Shown in pieces: positions 12,346-24,200 of a stretch of 54,381 bases of DNA (its first letter is position 1; each line of letters opens with the position of its first letter). The translations under genes and the position numbers were made by a program. Origin of the DNA: Scytalidium lignicola (taxonomy: Eukaryota; Ascomycota; Leotiomycetes); contig NCSJ02000292.1 of assembly GCA_002812745.2 (NCBI GenBank), forward strand, positions 1 to 54,381, written 5' to 3'. The notes beneath the pieces are model-generated. The model made no database searches and was not told the DNA's origin. It worked only from the letters and a program-made list of their open reading frames with translations.

Positions 12346-12624
12346 CTTGCGTGATATAGTAAAGGGCTGAAGGTATTCGAAGGTTTTCGCAAGGTTCTAC
12401 GGGTGCCGCCAACTTTAAGCCTCGCGCAACGCTGAAAGAAAGTTTGATTATGTAATCATACATGTTCATTCTCGACTTTTTTCTGGCGACGATACCTTCA
12501 CTCATTCTAAGGTTCACCACGCACTCGCCTTTTTTGTTAAAGGTTTGAATTAACGTCATTGATTTTTAAATTGATGTATAATTCTAACTGTACATAGATT
12601 CATATACACTCTAAATCCATCAAC
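12346..12624. promoter_or_regulatory. Compact bidirectional promoter between HSH49 and TOM7
   Basis: Two divergent start codons are separated by 279 bases with no other gene between them, so both core promoters must lie here. I did not identify individual factor sites. Confidence 0.55.
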
Positions 12625-13000
12625 ATGCAACTTTCCGAGGAATCGAAGGTCTGCTTCCTTCAAGCTCCTAGCTTTCAGTTAAGTGCTAACTTCGTATAGG
12701 AGCGCATTGGGAAGCTCATTGACCTTTCCCGTGTTGCTATTCATTAGTAAGTACTTCTCTAGGCTCTAAAGTGTGCTCTATACTAACCAGACGCAGTGGC
12801 TATCTTCCCCTGATCCTTTACCTCGGTATGGGACCAACTTTGATTTCTGCTATTACGCAAAACTGACCAGAACAGGCTATACTCGCAGCGAACCTCGCCC
12901 ATCTCTCATCAGGTATGATAATAATTGATAAAGACTCTTTCCATCTTAGATGAATTGCTGACGAGGACCTCATTCTAGACTCTTCTCTCCACTTGCATAA
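12625..13000 (+). CDS. TOM7: TOM complex small subunit Tom7
   Basis: Five tiny exons (12625-12648, 12700-12746, 12797-12825, 12876-12912, 12979-13000) encode 52 residues. Joined, they read MQLSEESKERIGK, then a helical segment with HYGYLPLILYLGYTRSEP, and end SLIRLFSPLA. This follows the yeast Tom7 pattern of SDESKERI, AHYGWIPFVLYLGW and LLSPL. Tom7 is a single-span outer-membrane protein that modulates assembly and stability of the TOM translocase. Every junction keeps frame, the introns are about 50-66 bases, and GCTAAC/CTGAC branch sites lie near three acceptors. Only the first donor (GTCTGC) is unusual. No single exon exceeds 16 codons, so simple open-frame searches miss the gene. TOM40 lies 3.4 kb away. 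Confidence 0.92.
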
Positions 13001-13493
13001 ACAACGAACACTTTACTACTCTTTATAATCGGAAAACTGCAATAGGATCAGTAATAATGGGTCTGTCATGACAGGATGTAAGATGAATATGTAGCATAGG
13101 AGGCGTTTGTGGCATCCTTCATGAGAAGCACGGAATCATCGGGGCATCGACACTTGGACATGAGGTCTCGATAATTGTATCATAGAACAAGGTACTGGAA
13201 TAGGTTCAATACAACACTTCTCAAAGCATGTCCTTTTTTTAAAGGTTACTGGTTCTTACGGTTTGCCATAATACGATGTTCCGAAGTCATTGTATCGATC
13301 TTGATCCATTTTAGAGGCAGATCTAAAATATTAAAGCAGTTACTATCACGATAAGCCGTAATCTATCCCTCCATTTCCCATCCATACACCTGAGTAATAT
13401 CGAGATATAATGTTAAATAGCCTCCCACATATATAAGGAGACAGCACCAATTGACAGACTACAGATTCAAACTTTGTAGCCAACAATTTCAGA
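13001..13493. other. Intergenic region between TOM7 and the PFK26-like gene
   Basis: About 490 bases between two converging 3' ends, presumably both 3' UTRs. No RNA gene or repeat was seen. Confidence 0.5.
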
Positions 13494-15585
13494 CTAATCA
13501 TCTTGTGAAAGATGGATGGTGGATGGGTCATCTGGCGTGCTGAGACCAGTAAGTGGACTAACGACACCACTTACTGCAACGGGAATTCTGATCTCTTCAG
13601 GAGAACCTGGAACAAATTCTGGAGAAAGGCCATCGATATGAATACGTCGTGCTTCGTTCTGGTAAGGGCCAGGAATGATCTAGGAAGTGGTCAGGTTTAG
13701 TACAAACTTGTGAGACTAGGTTGAAAGAAAACCACAGTGTATACCTCAATAATCTTGTCACGGGGAAACTTTAACTTTGGAATTGACATTGCGTCACAGG
13801 CCATTAGATATCCATAAAGCACTCGAAGAACTGATTCATGGGCAATGATCAACAAGTCGTTCTGCTCCCGTTCCAGCTCAAGGATAATCGGTTCAAGCCG
13901 AACTGCAAGGTCATGGTAGGACTGCATCTTTATCAGTCACCGAGCATATAAAGTAAGCAAAGTGATGCAACCTACCTCGGCTCGTGGAAATCTATGGTGA
14001 TAAGGATCTAGATTGTGTTTCTCGACTTCCTCGGGATAAAAGGCTCGAATAGCCCTTTCTGACAGTTTCTCACAAACACCTGGGTTGAGCTGGCTCATCT
14101 GAGATCTCTGAAGAACTTTATACCCTTTTTTCTCGAGATACTCAGCGGTTTCAATAGTTCTCCTTCGGGTTGAGGTCCACACGGTAAGTGGCTTAAGGGG
14201 TGCATCGGAACCTTCTTTATTACTTAAGTCCACTCTATCTTTCTCACGAAGAGCGAGTAGGGTCTCAGACATTTTCATCGCATAATCCTCACCAGTTGGT
14301 GACAACCCTGCATCGGCCTTATATGACTCTTCCTCAAGGGTTGTACCGGCCCTAACGAAGAAAGTCTGCCGAGATTTGATATGTAGATTCGTAAGGTAGA
14401 AAACAATGCGATGGGAGAGGTAGCCAAAGCTGACGTTGTTATATTGGATTCGTTCTCCAGCATTAATCATCTTGACGAAGTTAAGATCCGTCTCCGTCAT
14501 GGTCTCAAAGGAGGGGATTTTAGCATCTATCCTTCTGAGATAGAGCTTAGCAGCTTCAACCGGGTCCATACCTACGAACTATAACATTTTAGCATAATCC
14601 AGAATGCCGGAATGTCTACATACGTCTGGGGACGAAATTTTTACACTGCGAGCATTTTCTTGTAAAATCTTCTCGTCCGTGACGTAGGATTCAAGAAAGA
14701 GGGTCTAGTCAATGATTAGCATCACGGCATCCAACTCAGCCTGGGTGACTTGATAGACAAACCTGAACATCATGCTTGGCGAATTCTCTTGCTAAAGACT
14801 TTCGACCAGCTGACGATGGATTAACAGCATCGTATATTGCGACCTGTCCATTTTCGTGGTTGAGGAATTGGTAAATGTCCTCTCGGCATTTTTTCAAGAT
14901 CTTTTGCCGTAGTATAACTGAGGCTGCAGACGCATTGATAAAGAAATAGTCTTCTGGTACCTCCTTGCCGGGACCCAACGTAGCACGACGGTAATCCCCA
15001 AGATGAAAAATCCTAGTCTTAACACCAAGCCTACTGGTCTTAGCGCCTCCTGACAATAAGGAACAAGAATATACTCACCATTGTAAATATCTTGCTAGAG
15101 AAACAGAAATATGACTGTGAAAGGGGTTAGGCCAAAGCCAAATTGTGAACAATTAGATAGGCATAGGCTTACGTCTTGCCTCTGGCAGGTAGGCCGACGA
15201 GTACAATAGCTATTCTCCCCGAATGGAAGAGCCTGCCGGACATAGTGCTATACAGCTGGGCAGGAGCCATATGCGTCTTGTCGTCAGGCAAGTCATGGAC
15301 GCCATCGATGAATGTAGATGAGCGTCGTCGATATCGTGGAGAGTTAGCAGCTATCTCAGCAGTACTAATTTTGAGATCCCAAGGGAACAGGTCAGCAAGC
15401 TCTGGTCTAGGTAGCACGACCTCAGATTCTTTGAGTGAATAGAACATCCTGAGAGATGGAATTAATTTTAAATCTTGTAAAGATGTTTCCGAAGTTTCAA
15501 ACGTCTCTTTATCAATGTTGGTGTGTGGAGCTAGTACTTCATTCGCCTGGGTTGAAGCTTGAAGCAGCACAACTGTAGAACCCAT
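13494..15585 (-). CDS. PFK26: 6-phosphofructo-2-kinase with degenerate bisphosphatase domain
   Basis: Seven exons (15585-15173, 15114-15079, 15030-14763, 14704-14624, 14578-13976, 13921-13745, 13679-13494) give 587 residues and keep frame at all junctions. The kinase half has the Walker A motif GLPARGKT (131-138) and family blocks HLGDYRRATLG and EDYFFINASA; it makes fructose-2,6-bisphosphate, the main activator of glycolytic phosphofructokinase. The C-terminal phosphoglycerate-mutase-like half is present, but the catalytic RHGE box reads RAGT, with alanine at about 343 in place of the phosphohistidine. Other parts such as TSTRRRTIETAEYL and LLIIAHESVLRVLYGYLM remain. Yeast Pfk26 also lacks this histidine, so a kinase-only enzyme is the expected function. 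A possible alternative first exon (MDTL) near 15720 could not be joined in frame. The first ATG at 15585 was chosen. Confidence 0.92.
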
Positions 15586-16412
15586 AATAGAAAGATCCGT
15601 GGATTAAGGATGTGCCGAGGAATCGTAGCATTATAAAAAATAATTCTTTAAAAAGGAAGGACCCTTAAATGAAACGAGAAAATAAAAAAGACGGTGAGAA
15701 CTCACAGGAGCGTGTCCATCTTCTACTGGCGGGCCTCTTACACCCGTCTGCAAAAGCCAAGCGGGGGTTTGAGATATAATTAATGGCCTTCAAAAACTTT
15801 GAGCACCGGTATGGTCTGACCTCGGGAACAATCTAGTATGCATCAACTTTTCTGCTTCCTAGAAGGGGTCTCCGCGTCAAAGGGTATATGACGTACCTGA
15901 GAAACAGGGCAGCATATACTGTGCCCCTCGGATATCGTGAATTTCTTGCACAGTAAATAATTTGCACCTTCAATCTCTTTCGAGCTAGCTATATGGAGTT
16001 GTTCAACCAAAAACNAAACTTATAACAGCGACTCCCTAACTCCTCGACCCCCAATACAATTAATGTGTAGGCTGAATCGACGATTCTATGGAAACAAGGT
16101 TGTGAAAGAAAATGTCTAATTACTTATTCGCTATCTAACACATCGGCTATCTAATCGCCAGGCAGATCTTCTTCGGCTATACTACCAGTAATACATGGCG
16201 AGCCGCTGGATGCCTTAGAGCCTGGTTTTATGCCTTACAATGATAGCTCCTTGTCGAGAAAAAGTTCAAGCTTCAATCGACTTCGTGCTTCATCGAACCG
16301 TTCATCTACCTACCAATCTCCCCCCCTTTCCATCTTCTACTTTTCCATCTTTCTACCTCCGGTCCCGCCAGTTTCCTCTTCTCCTTCGATTTCCCGGTAT
16401 CACTGCATCGCC
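15586..16412. promoter_or_regulatory. Divergent promoter region between the PFK26-like gene and TOM40
   Basis: About 830 bases separate the two divergent starts. It includes an N at about 16015 and a CT-rich leader at 16310-16385 just before TOM40. No additional gene was found. Confidence 0.45.
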
Positions 16413-17598
16413 ATGTCGGCCCTTTCAATGGAGAAGGAATCCTCATTAGGATTCTTATTCAACAACGCTGTGGCTGCTGCCCTTGCGGATACATACACTT
16501 CTTTCTCGGAACGAAGAGAAGCTTTAGGGTTGCCAAACCCGGGGACAGTTGAGAACATTGCGCGAGAGGTGCAACGAGATGTGTTCCTTAACAATTATAC
16601 CTTTTCGGGGTTACGAGCAGATCTTACAAAAGCTTTCAGCATTGCGCCTTTATTCCAAGTTTCTCATGCATTCTCCATGGGATCGCAAGGATTACCTCCT
16701 TATACATTTGCGGCTCTCTATGGCACCAGCAAGGTTTGCGGGACTGAATTGGAACGCTGAGAGTAGATAAATGCTGACGCAATTCCAGATCTTTATGCAG
16801 GGAAATGTAGACAATGAAGGGCAACTCTCAACTCGATTCAACTACAGATGGTCTCCTTCATTTGTATCAAAAACCCAAATTCAAATTGCTCCAGGGCCCA
16901 ACCAGGCCATGGTCCAGTTTGATAATGAATATACCGGCAGTGACTTCACAGCCTCAGTAAAGTCGCTCAACCCGTCCATCATTGACGGTGGACTTACAGG
17001 TATCTTCATTGGTAGCTATCTGCAATCCGTTACTCCAAGCCTTGCATTGGGTATAGAGGCGATCTGGCAGCGTTCCGCTCTCAACCAAGGTCCCGAAACA
17101 GCAGTCTCTTACTGCGCTAAATATAGAGGCGCCGATTGGATTGCCACTGCCCAGTTACAAGCACAAGGTGCTATCAGCACATCATACTGGAGAAAATTAA
17201 CCGACAAGGTTGAGGCTGGTGTGGATTGCAATTTACAGTTCGCGGGATTGTCTGGAGCTGCTGCCTTAATGGGTCCAGCAAGAAATGAGGGCGTTACGAC
17301 TATTGGTGCCAAATACGATTTCCGAATGTCTACCTTCAGGGCACAGGTGGATACTACGGGGAAATTGAGCTGCTTATTGGAAAAGAGAGTTGCACCACCA
17401 GTTTCATTGACTTTTGCAGCTGATATGGATCACTTCAAGGTTTGTCATTGCAATCCTTTGACGAAGATAGTACACCTGCTAACTCTTATATAGCAACAAG
17501 CCAAGATTGGCCTTGCAGTTTCTATCGAAGCTAGCAGTGAAGAACTTCAAGAGCAACAGGAACAAGGAGGTGCTCCTCCCGCTCAAATTCCATTCTAG
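16413..17598 (+). CDS. TOM40: Mitochondrial protein import channel Tom40
   Basis: Three exons (16413-16733, 16789-17439, 17494-17598) encode 358 residues. The protein matches Tom40, the Porin-3 family beta-barrel that forms the translocation pore of the outer mitochondrial membrane. Visible family blocks are [47 protein letters not shown] and [17 protein letters not shown]. The barrel continues through [16 protein letters not shown] and the C-terminal VSIEASSEE tail. I chose the ATG at 16413 because the open frame upstream, back to 16230, is Ser/Pro-rich sequence read from a pyrimidine-rich leader and has no family resemblance; a second ATG follows at 16428. Introns are 55 and 54 bases. It is divergent from the PFK26-like gene and close to TOM7. 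Confidence 0.95.
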
Positions 17599-18993
17599 GC
17601 TAGTTTGCTTGTGAGATGTATCAAATCCTCCGCTCTACAACCACCGGTTTAATGATTTTCACGAAGTCGGTTCGCATGCCGGGATCCTCTTGTGGCATCA
17701 AAAGCGTCTTCTTCAGTATCCTAATTGTCTTACTATAAATCGAACCTAAGGGGGAAAATAGCGCCAAATTAATGCTGACTGTCCCCTTTGGTTTTTTCAG
17801 GCCTTCTCCGCCTCGGGTCTGTCTTCCTTTTTGCGTTTCTCCGGCGATGGCTATAAGATGGAATGGAACGATTCTACGTAGACAGTTTCTTTTCCCTGCA
17901 CTCGCTCGGAGTCTGTTCTTTTCAATCTTGCATCTCTGTGTCTTATGCATTGGTGATGGCCGACGATGGAGTGGTCGGCTGTATCCGCGCGCTTTCCGTT
18001 TCCGAGGGTATCTGGACAAAATTCGTTATGTATTATAAAGGGTCTTGGTACGCTAGTTGAGATTGAAGGGGCTTTTGAGATGGTAGCTGTAGATGTCTCA
18101 CTAGCTGTGTACAAAAAGAAATGATTATGGCTATACTTCCTTTGCATGTTCCGTGTATTTGTGTTAAACTTCAATTGGTAATTTCCAACTTTAGATTTTG
18201 TTAAGACAAGTTTTTGAATAATCTAGACTTATTACTATACTACCAAGAGTGTTAACATATTTCAACTATAGCTTATAATGATATAACCATTCTTATTGAT
18301 GTAACATTGGTTAATGTTATTCGATTTCAGGATAAACGTTGATGGACGTCTTAATTCATTTGCGTTACCATTGTCAGCGGAACCTTTTTGGCTGCACACT
18401 TTCTTGAAAGAGCCAACGTTTCCTCTTTCGCTACCAATCCCCTCCTCTTATAATCTTTTTATTTCTCTCCTCTATTGCCTATCCTTCTCTCCTACAGTCT
18501 TTCTATACTCTGCTCGTGTGAAAGAGATATTGCACATTCGCTTTTCAGAGATCTGTATCTGATGATATCAATTTTGTTCTATTTTGTAGCAGCTCGATTT
18601 ATTTTTCTATTACAATAGCTTTACTAAAGAAGCAAAATTTCCTTTAGGATAACAACCTTGATGCAAAGATGGCTAAGAGAAAAGGAGTATAAAAAAAATA
18701 TAGTTAATACCCACTGGATATAGTCCTAAAATTGCAAAAATAACCACAACAAAGCATGAATGGATAATGATAAATTGATAAGAGTATAAGATTTACTATT
18801 AAGTGAGGTTTAGGTTTCAATTTTATGTTTTTACTTAGACGGATAGTAATCCGTACCTGGCACGTGTCTTATGCTAAGCTATGCATGGCCTGAGGCACCA
18901 GATTTACCCCTCCACCCAAGCTTTGACTCACGCGCTCTCTTGCTACCTCAGTTCTTCAATTTCCCCCTCATTTCTCACTCATCGAAACGCAAG
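17599..18993. other. Intergenic region between TOM40 and the GlnRS gene
   Basis: About 1.4 kb, mostly AT-rich after 18100. Small open frames near 17620-18170 and 18314-18562 show no recognisable features. An open frame in phase with the GlnRS gene begins at 18871 and is discussed with that gene. Confidence 0.45.
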
Positions 18994-21285
18994 ATGGCTG
19001 AACTGGGCCTCGAGGCGGCGACCGCAAAGCTTCAGCTGGACGAGGAAACTGGGGAAATGGTCTCCAAGAATGAATTGAAGAAGCGTATGCAGAAACGCGC
19101 GAAGAAGGCAGCAGCTGCTGCTGCCGCTGGATCACGTTCCAAAGAAGTTTCTAATGTAGAAAAGAAGACGATACCGAAACCAAAGCCTGAGGAACCTGAG
19201 CTTGATCCTGACGCAATGTTCAAGCAAGGCTTTCTCGCTAATGTTTTCCAAGAACGACCTATGAAGCCTGTTAGAACTCGGTTCCCTCCAGAACCTAACG
19301 GGGTACTGTACAATTCTCAATCTTAAATCTGAATATACTAATACAACGCAGTTTCTCCATATTGGACATGCTAAAGCTATAGCGATTAACTTCGGGTTTG
19401 CCCGCTTTCATGGCGGTATTACTGTGTGTATTTCCTCTATTATTACCTATGTTATTACCTATGATCTAGCTGAGAAGACACTAACTTTTGATCATACAGA
19501 TTTTAAGGTATTCATTCTATAATACTATAGCATAAAAGGAAGTAAATAACAGTGTGTTAGGTTTGATGATACCAATCCAGAGGCAGAGGAGGAGAAATAT
19601 TTTCTAGCGATTGAGGAAATTATTCGATGGTTAGGTATGATAAGATGTTAATTCTTAATTGACGGCCCCATGCTTATTAGACATTAAAGGATTTACCCCC
19701 TACGAAATCACATATTCAAGCGACAATTTCCCCAGACTATATGATCTTGCGGAGAAACTTATACAGTTAGGAAAGGCGTATGTTTGTCATTGTGATGAAA
19801 CCGAGATAAAGCTACAACGTGGCGGAGAAAAGGGGGCTACCCCAAGGTATCGCTGTAAACATGCAGATCAAAATGTAGAAACCAATCTGCAGAAGTTCAG
19901 AGATATGCGTGATGGCAAATATGAACCTGGCGAAGCTTTCCTGCGGATGTTCATGGGACAAGTTGAAAGTCCAAATCCAAGTATGTGGGACCCTGCCGGC
20001 TATCGCATTTTGAACACGCCACACCATAGAACCAAAGATACTTGGAAAATATACCCTACCTACGCATTCACGCACTGCCTTTGCGATTCTTTCGAAGGCA
20101 TAACGCACAGTCTCTGTACGACTGAGTTTATACTTGAGAGAGAAAGCTATGAATGGGTTAATAAGACCTTGGGTGTTTATGAGCCGATGCAGCGTGAATA
20201 TGGTATGTCTATTCTGTACATTTAGTTTTAGATTTGTGGCTAACATCCCAGGTCGTCTGAGTATTAGCGGAACTATTTTGAGCAAAAGAGGTCTCAAAAA
20301 ACTAGTAGATCAGAAAATAGTCCGTGGTTGGGATGATCGTAAGTATGTCTAAGATATTAATCATGTTTTGGATGCTAATTCGATATTTTCAAAGCTCGGC
20401 TTTATACTCTGATTGCTATCAAACGCCGTGGTATACCACCTAGTAGTATTCTCTCGTTTGTCAATGAATTAGGTGTAACCACGGCTCGAACTATCATTCA
20501 GATGAGCCGCTTCGAACAATCTGTTCGTCGTTACCTTGAGAAAACTGTTCCCCGTCTTATGCTTGTGTTAGATCCTCTTCCTGTAATCATTGAGGATGCC
20601 GAGACTCTTAGCCAAGAAGAACGAACGCTTAATGTTCCATTTTCACCGAAGGAACCTGAGAAGATGGGATTTCATCAAATTCCGCTCACAAATACTGTTT
20701 ATATCGACCGCTCAGACTTTCGAGAAGTGGATAGCAAAGACTACTTTCGCTTAGCCCCTGGTAAAACAGTTGGTCTTTTGCACATACCATACCCAATCAA
20801 AGCAGTGTCTTTTTCAAAAGACAATGGCAAAGTCACGGAAGTAAGAGCAGTCTTTGATAAGGAAGGGAAGAAGCCTAAGACTTATATTCACTGGGTGCCT
20901 GAAGGCTCATTAAAGGTAGAAGTTCGTATTTACGATCGCTTGTTTAAATCAGACGATCCTGCTAAAGTTGAGGGAGGCTTCTTGAATGATATCAACCCTA
21001 ACAGCGAGACGGTCTATACGGATGCCTTAGTTGAAGTTGGATTTGAAGAAATTAGAAGAAAAGCTCCTTGGCCTCAGAGTGCCGGCGAGAAAGACAAACA
21101 CGGACCTGAGAGTGTTAGGTTTCAGGCGATACGGACTGCTTATATGGTAAGTGAACTTATGTAGTTAACATTTGCCGATAATCTCTGCTGACTTAGCTCC
21201 CTAGGCCATGGATTCAGATTCTACGGATGATAAAGTGGTCTTGAATCGCATAGTGTCTTTGAAAGAAGATAGTAACAAATCCTGA
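18994..21285 (+). CDS. GLN4: Glutaminyl-tRNA synthetase, cytosolic
   Basis: Eight exons (18994-19302, 19352-19423, 19500-19507, 19561-19634, 19681-20202, 20252-20338, 20395-21146, 21205-21285) give 634 residues with frame kept throughout. It is a class I enzyme charging tRNA-Gln. Visible are the HIGH box in [28 protein letters not shown], the LSKRGL version of the KMSKS loop, VRGWDDPRL, and the C-terminal anticodon-binding beta-barrels. The first 85 residues are charged, with an Ala run, and resemble a eukaryotic N-terminal appendix, though much shorter than the yeast one. The third exon is an 8-base micro-exon. An in-frame ATG at 18871 would add 41 residues but lies in pyrimidine-rich, leader-like sequence, so 18994 is preferred. 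Confidence 0.94.
19500..19507 (+). other. Eight-base micro-exon of the GlnRS gene
   Basis: Without these eight bases the HIGH-box exon and the DDTNP exon cannot be joined in the family reading: GGIT must continue as ILRFDDTNP. The sequence ATTTTAAG is preceded by ACAG and followed by GTATTC, and gives exactly Ile-Leu-Arg across the two junctions. Confidence 0.85.
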
Positions 21286-24200
21286 GTTATCGGCTTTAAG
21301 TGTTATAACCTCATGAGATCGGCTACAGCTCTAGAGATATCATCATATCGGGCTGCAGTAATGTGTTGAGTTTACAGTGGGGATGATATGCGAATGCAAA
21401 GATACAATATGTATTGGAATGGGTGAAGTTTGATGTCTTGATTGAGTTATGATAAAGTATTTGGGACGAGGCTATGGTTATCAATAGAAATGGAAGAGCT
21501 AGCGAACGGACGATATGCTTTCTACGGAGTACACTAGATATCAGGTAAAAGATTCAATATTTTATTTTTGAATTTAACTTTCTATTAAGATCGTATTAAA
21601 TTTATGTAATAGTAATTCATATGCGCATACAAGAAGCTCTCAAGAGAAGTGGGAGGACAACATGGGTATGGATGAGGATGGCCAAGCGGAGACAATGGGA
21701 TAAGCAAGATACCAGAAGTTGTTCAGCTGGTTCGAGAGAAGATTCGGAAGGTTTTAGAAATTTCAACAGAGCTAGTGGATAAGATAGCGGCCCAGTTCGA
21801 CCAAAACGATTTCTTAAGACTTCTCCATGCATTCAACCAAGAGGGTATTCATTTTGCCTGAGCGATGTCATGCTCTGGACCAAACAACAAAGGCTCTTCA
21901 TCATTCTATCAATAATGAAAACCTGTCTAAAGGTGCTTAACCCCCAGTAAATAAATAACTGTGTGGCTTATTTATTTAAAAATTCCTGCTAATTTATATT
22001 TCCAAACTTCNAAAAAAGAAAGATCTCGCAAACCATCAGATTAATTAAACCTAATCAATATATGATAACACAAAGATTCCCACTAAATCTCATAGCATAA
22101 TTTGACAAGATTGACAAACGGCTAATCCTTTGCAGTCCAACCTCATGATCGACATCTGGTGGGTAGTTAATATGATTTTACAGCATTAAATAAAACATGG
22201 TTGCAGTATAGGTACTGAAATCGCTGAAGCAAATAGACCGTATTTATAATGAATGAAACAACGAAACGTTGAATTATATTTATATGGCATCCTGCAACTC
22301 TGCATTTAGAAATCTATAAATATCTATTCTCGTGAGATGGGATTGGCACTCATAACATCAGCAGTTTAGGGTCGATTAATGCAAAATCGTTCCCATCTGT
22401 CGCTGCACGACGCTTCAGTTTCGATCCTGGTTCAAGGATATATATCTAACGCTGTGTTTCTATAAAAGGTTGCTACAGGTCATGTATTCGTAGTATATAT
22501 AAAAGTATGTAGTCATGACTATTCATATGATATCTACTCAAGACTGCCCGTATCCTGGTATATGCTGTAATCCGTATAGAAGAGAAAACACTTGCCTAGT
22601 TTTGTAAAGAGTCTAATTATTCACAGTCACCACTTTCTCCTTTTATATGTCGCCATTGTCCGGCTTCTCTTTTTGCTCAGATGACGAAGCAATCAAAGAT
22701 AAGAACAGATCAGGAACAGAGTACGAAATTGAAGAAAGAGCAAATGCATATGAAGTAGCAGCAACTCTACGGCCGTAGTAATAGTTGTACAATTGATAGT
22801 TGTATGGCAAAACTAGATAGTAGAATCTATAAGTAGTAACAATATAATAGTGAAGTGGCAGACAGCGGTGATATTCTAACGGAAACCTTTTAAGTTATTT
22901 ATGTGAGAGAAGATGCACTGATCTATAGTATTGGTAAGTTTCATATATGCCATAGACAATAGAGCACATCTATTACTCTACTAGCTAATCTAGAACAGAG
23001 CCTAATATACTATACTTCCCAGTCTGTTGTTTCGTTAGATGACACTGCCATCACCTACCATAAGTATTTTAAATTGGCCTTATCTAGGGGCAGAGACAGC
23101 AGGATACTCTGGTGTTCTAAACTCCATAGCATAATGGCAGTGTATTGCTGTTGTCTAAAGCCCAACAAGGTAGTCAGGAAACTTTTGTTGATATAATATC
23201 CAAACGCCAATTCCCTAGAGATATAAAACAGTCAATCTGGTCCCACCTTCAAGATATAAAACTCTCCAATGATATTTATCCACCCCTTGGGAACTGGTCC
23301 TAGAAACGAGTCCAGCCCGTACAGCGTATTTGCATCCTCCTAGCACGATCTCCTTGGCGGATTAGAGACTATAGTGATTTCTTTCACTACTTCGGGCTTG
23401 TAATTGCAACCGAGTCTGAAAATCTTGGAATACTGTCTGCGTAGAAGAGTTAGTATTGAGTTTAGAGAAGGCAGGATTTCTTAAACAGCTTGGATCATAC
23501 CTTGGACATAACCAAACCCCATCTTCTCTTCATACCATAGCTTTTGAATAACTAAACCTATGTAAATGTAGGATGATATCAAGGATACTAGGCGTGAGAA
23601 CTAACGATGTGGAAGTCGAAGCCTCATCCTATGTTGCACTCTTCAGTCTAATGACAAATATTCTACAAACGTCATATATTGCAGATTGGCTTTGCCTTGA
23701 CTTGAGAATACGCCAGAGAGGAAAAGAATCGACGTGTAGAAAAGACATGAAGCAGAGGAAAGAAAGGTCGGGACAGCACAGGAGAGCACAAGAGAAAGAA
23801 AGAAACGGCCATATTTCGGCTTTTCCCCCTCCAGCATTGAAAACTAGCAGATGGATATAGACTGTTTTGTCTATATTATTGACATATAGACGGGGAGTGA
23901 TGCTAGGAAGAACGGCTGGAAGAGAGAAGTATACTATTACATGCCCTGTCTAGACAAATACTGTACTACAAAATGCTATGAAGAATAATAATACTTCCGT
24001 TACCAACATATGGCTAGGATACCACGTACGGTACAGTGTGCTCAGGGTTCGGGACCCTCAAGGTCCCTTATGCCTAAAGAAGTTTCCTCCAGCGGTAAGT
24101 GGCATTGACCTCTTTTCCCAAAGTCCCGTGAAGGAGACAATTGCCGTCAAATGCAAGCGGCATTTCAATTACCAAAGCGTATTGAAACAAAAAGGGCTGT

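Noticed and set aside
16230..16412. N-terminal extension of TOM40
   Set aside because: The frame is open, but the residues are Ser/Pro-rich from a pyrimidine-rich leader and absent from Tom40 proteins.
22340..22450. tRNA-like stretch with TTTCGATCCTGGTTC
   Set aside because: It resembles part of a T-arm, but no acceptor stem, D-arm or anticodon arm could be paired with it.
22980..23420. Possible decayed retroelement (polymerase/integrase-like reading on the - strand)
   Set aside because: Stops interrupt the frame, and I could not find a catalytic motif or terminal repeat, so the resemblance is too weak.
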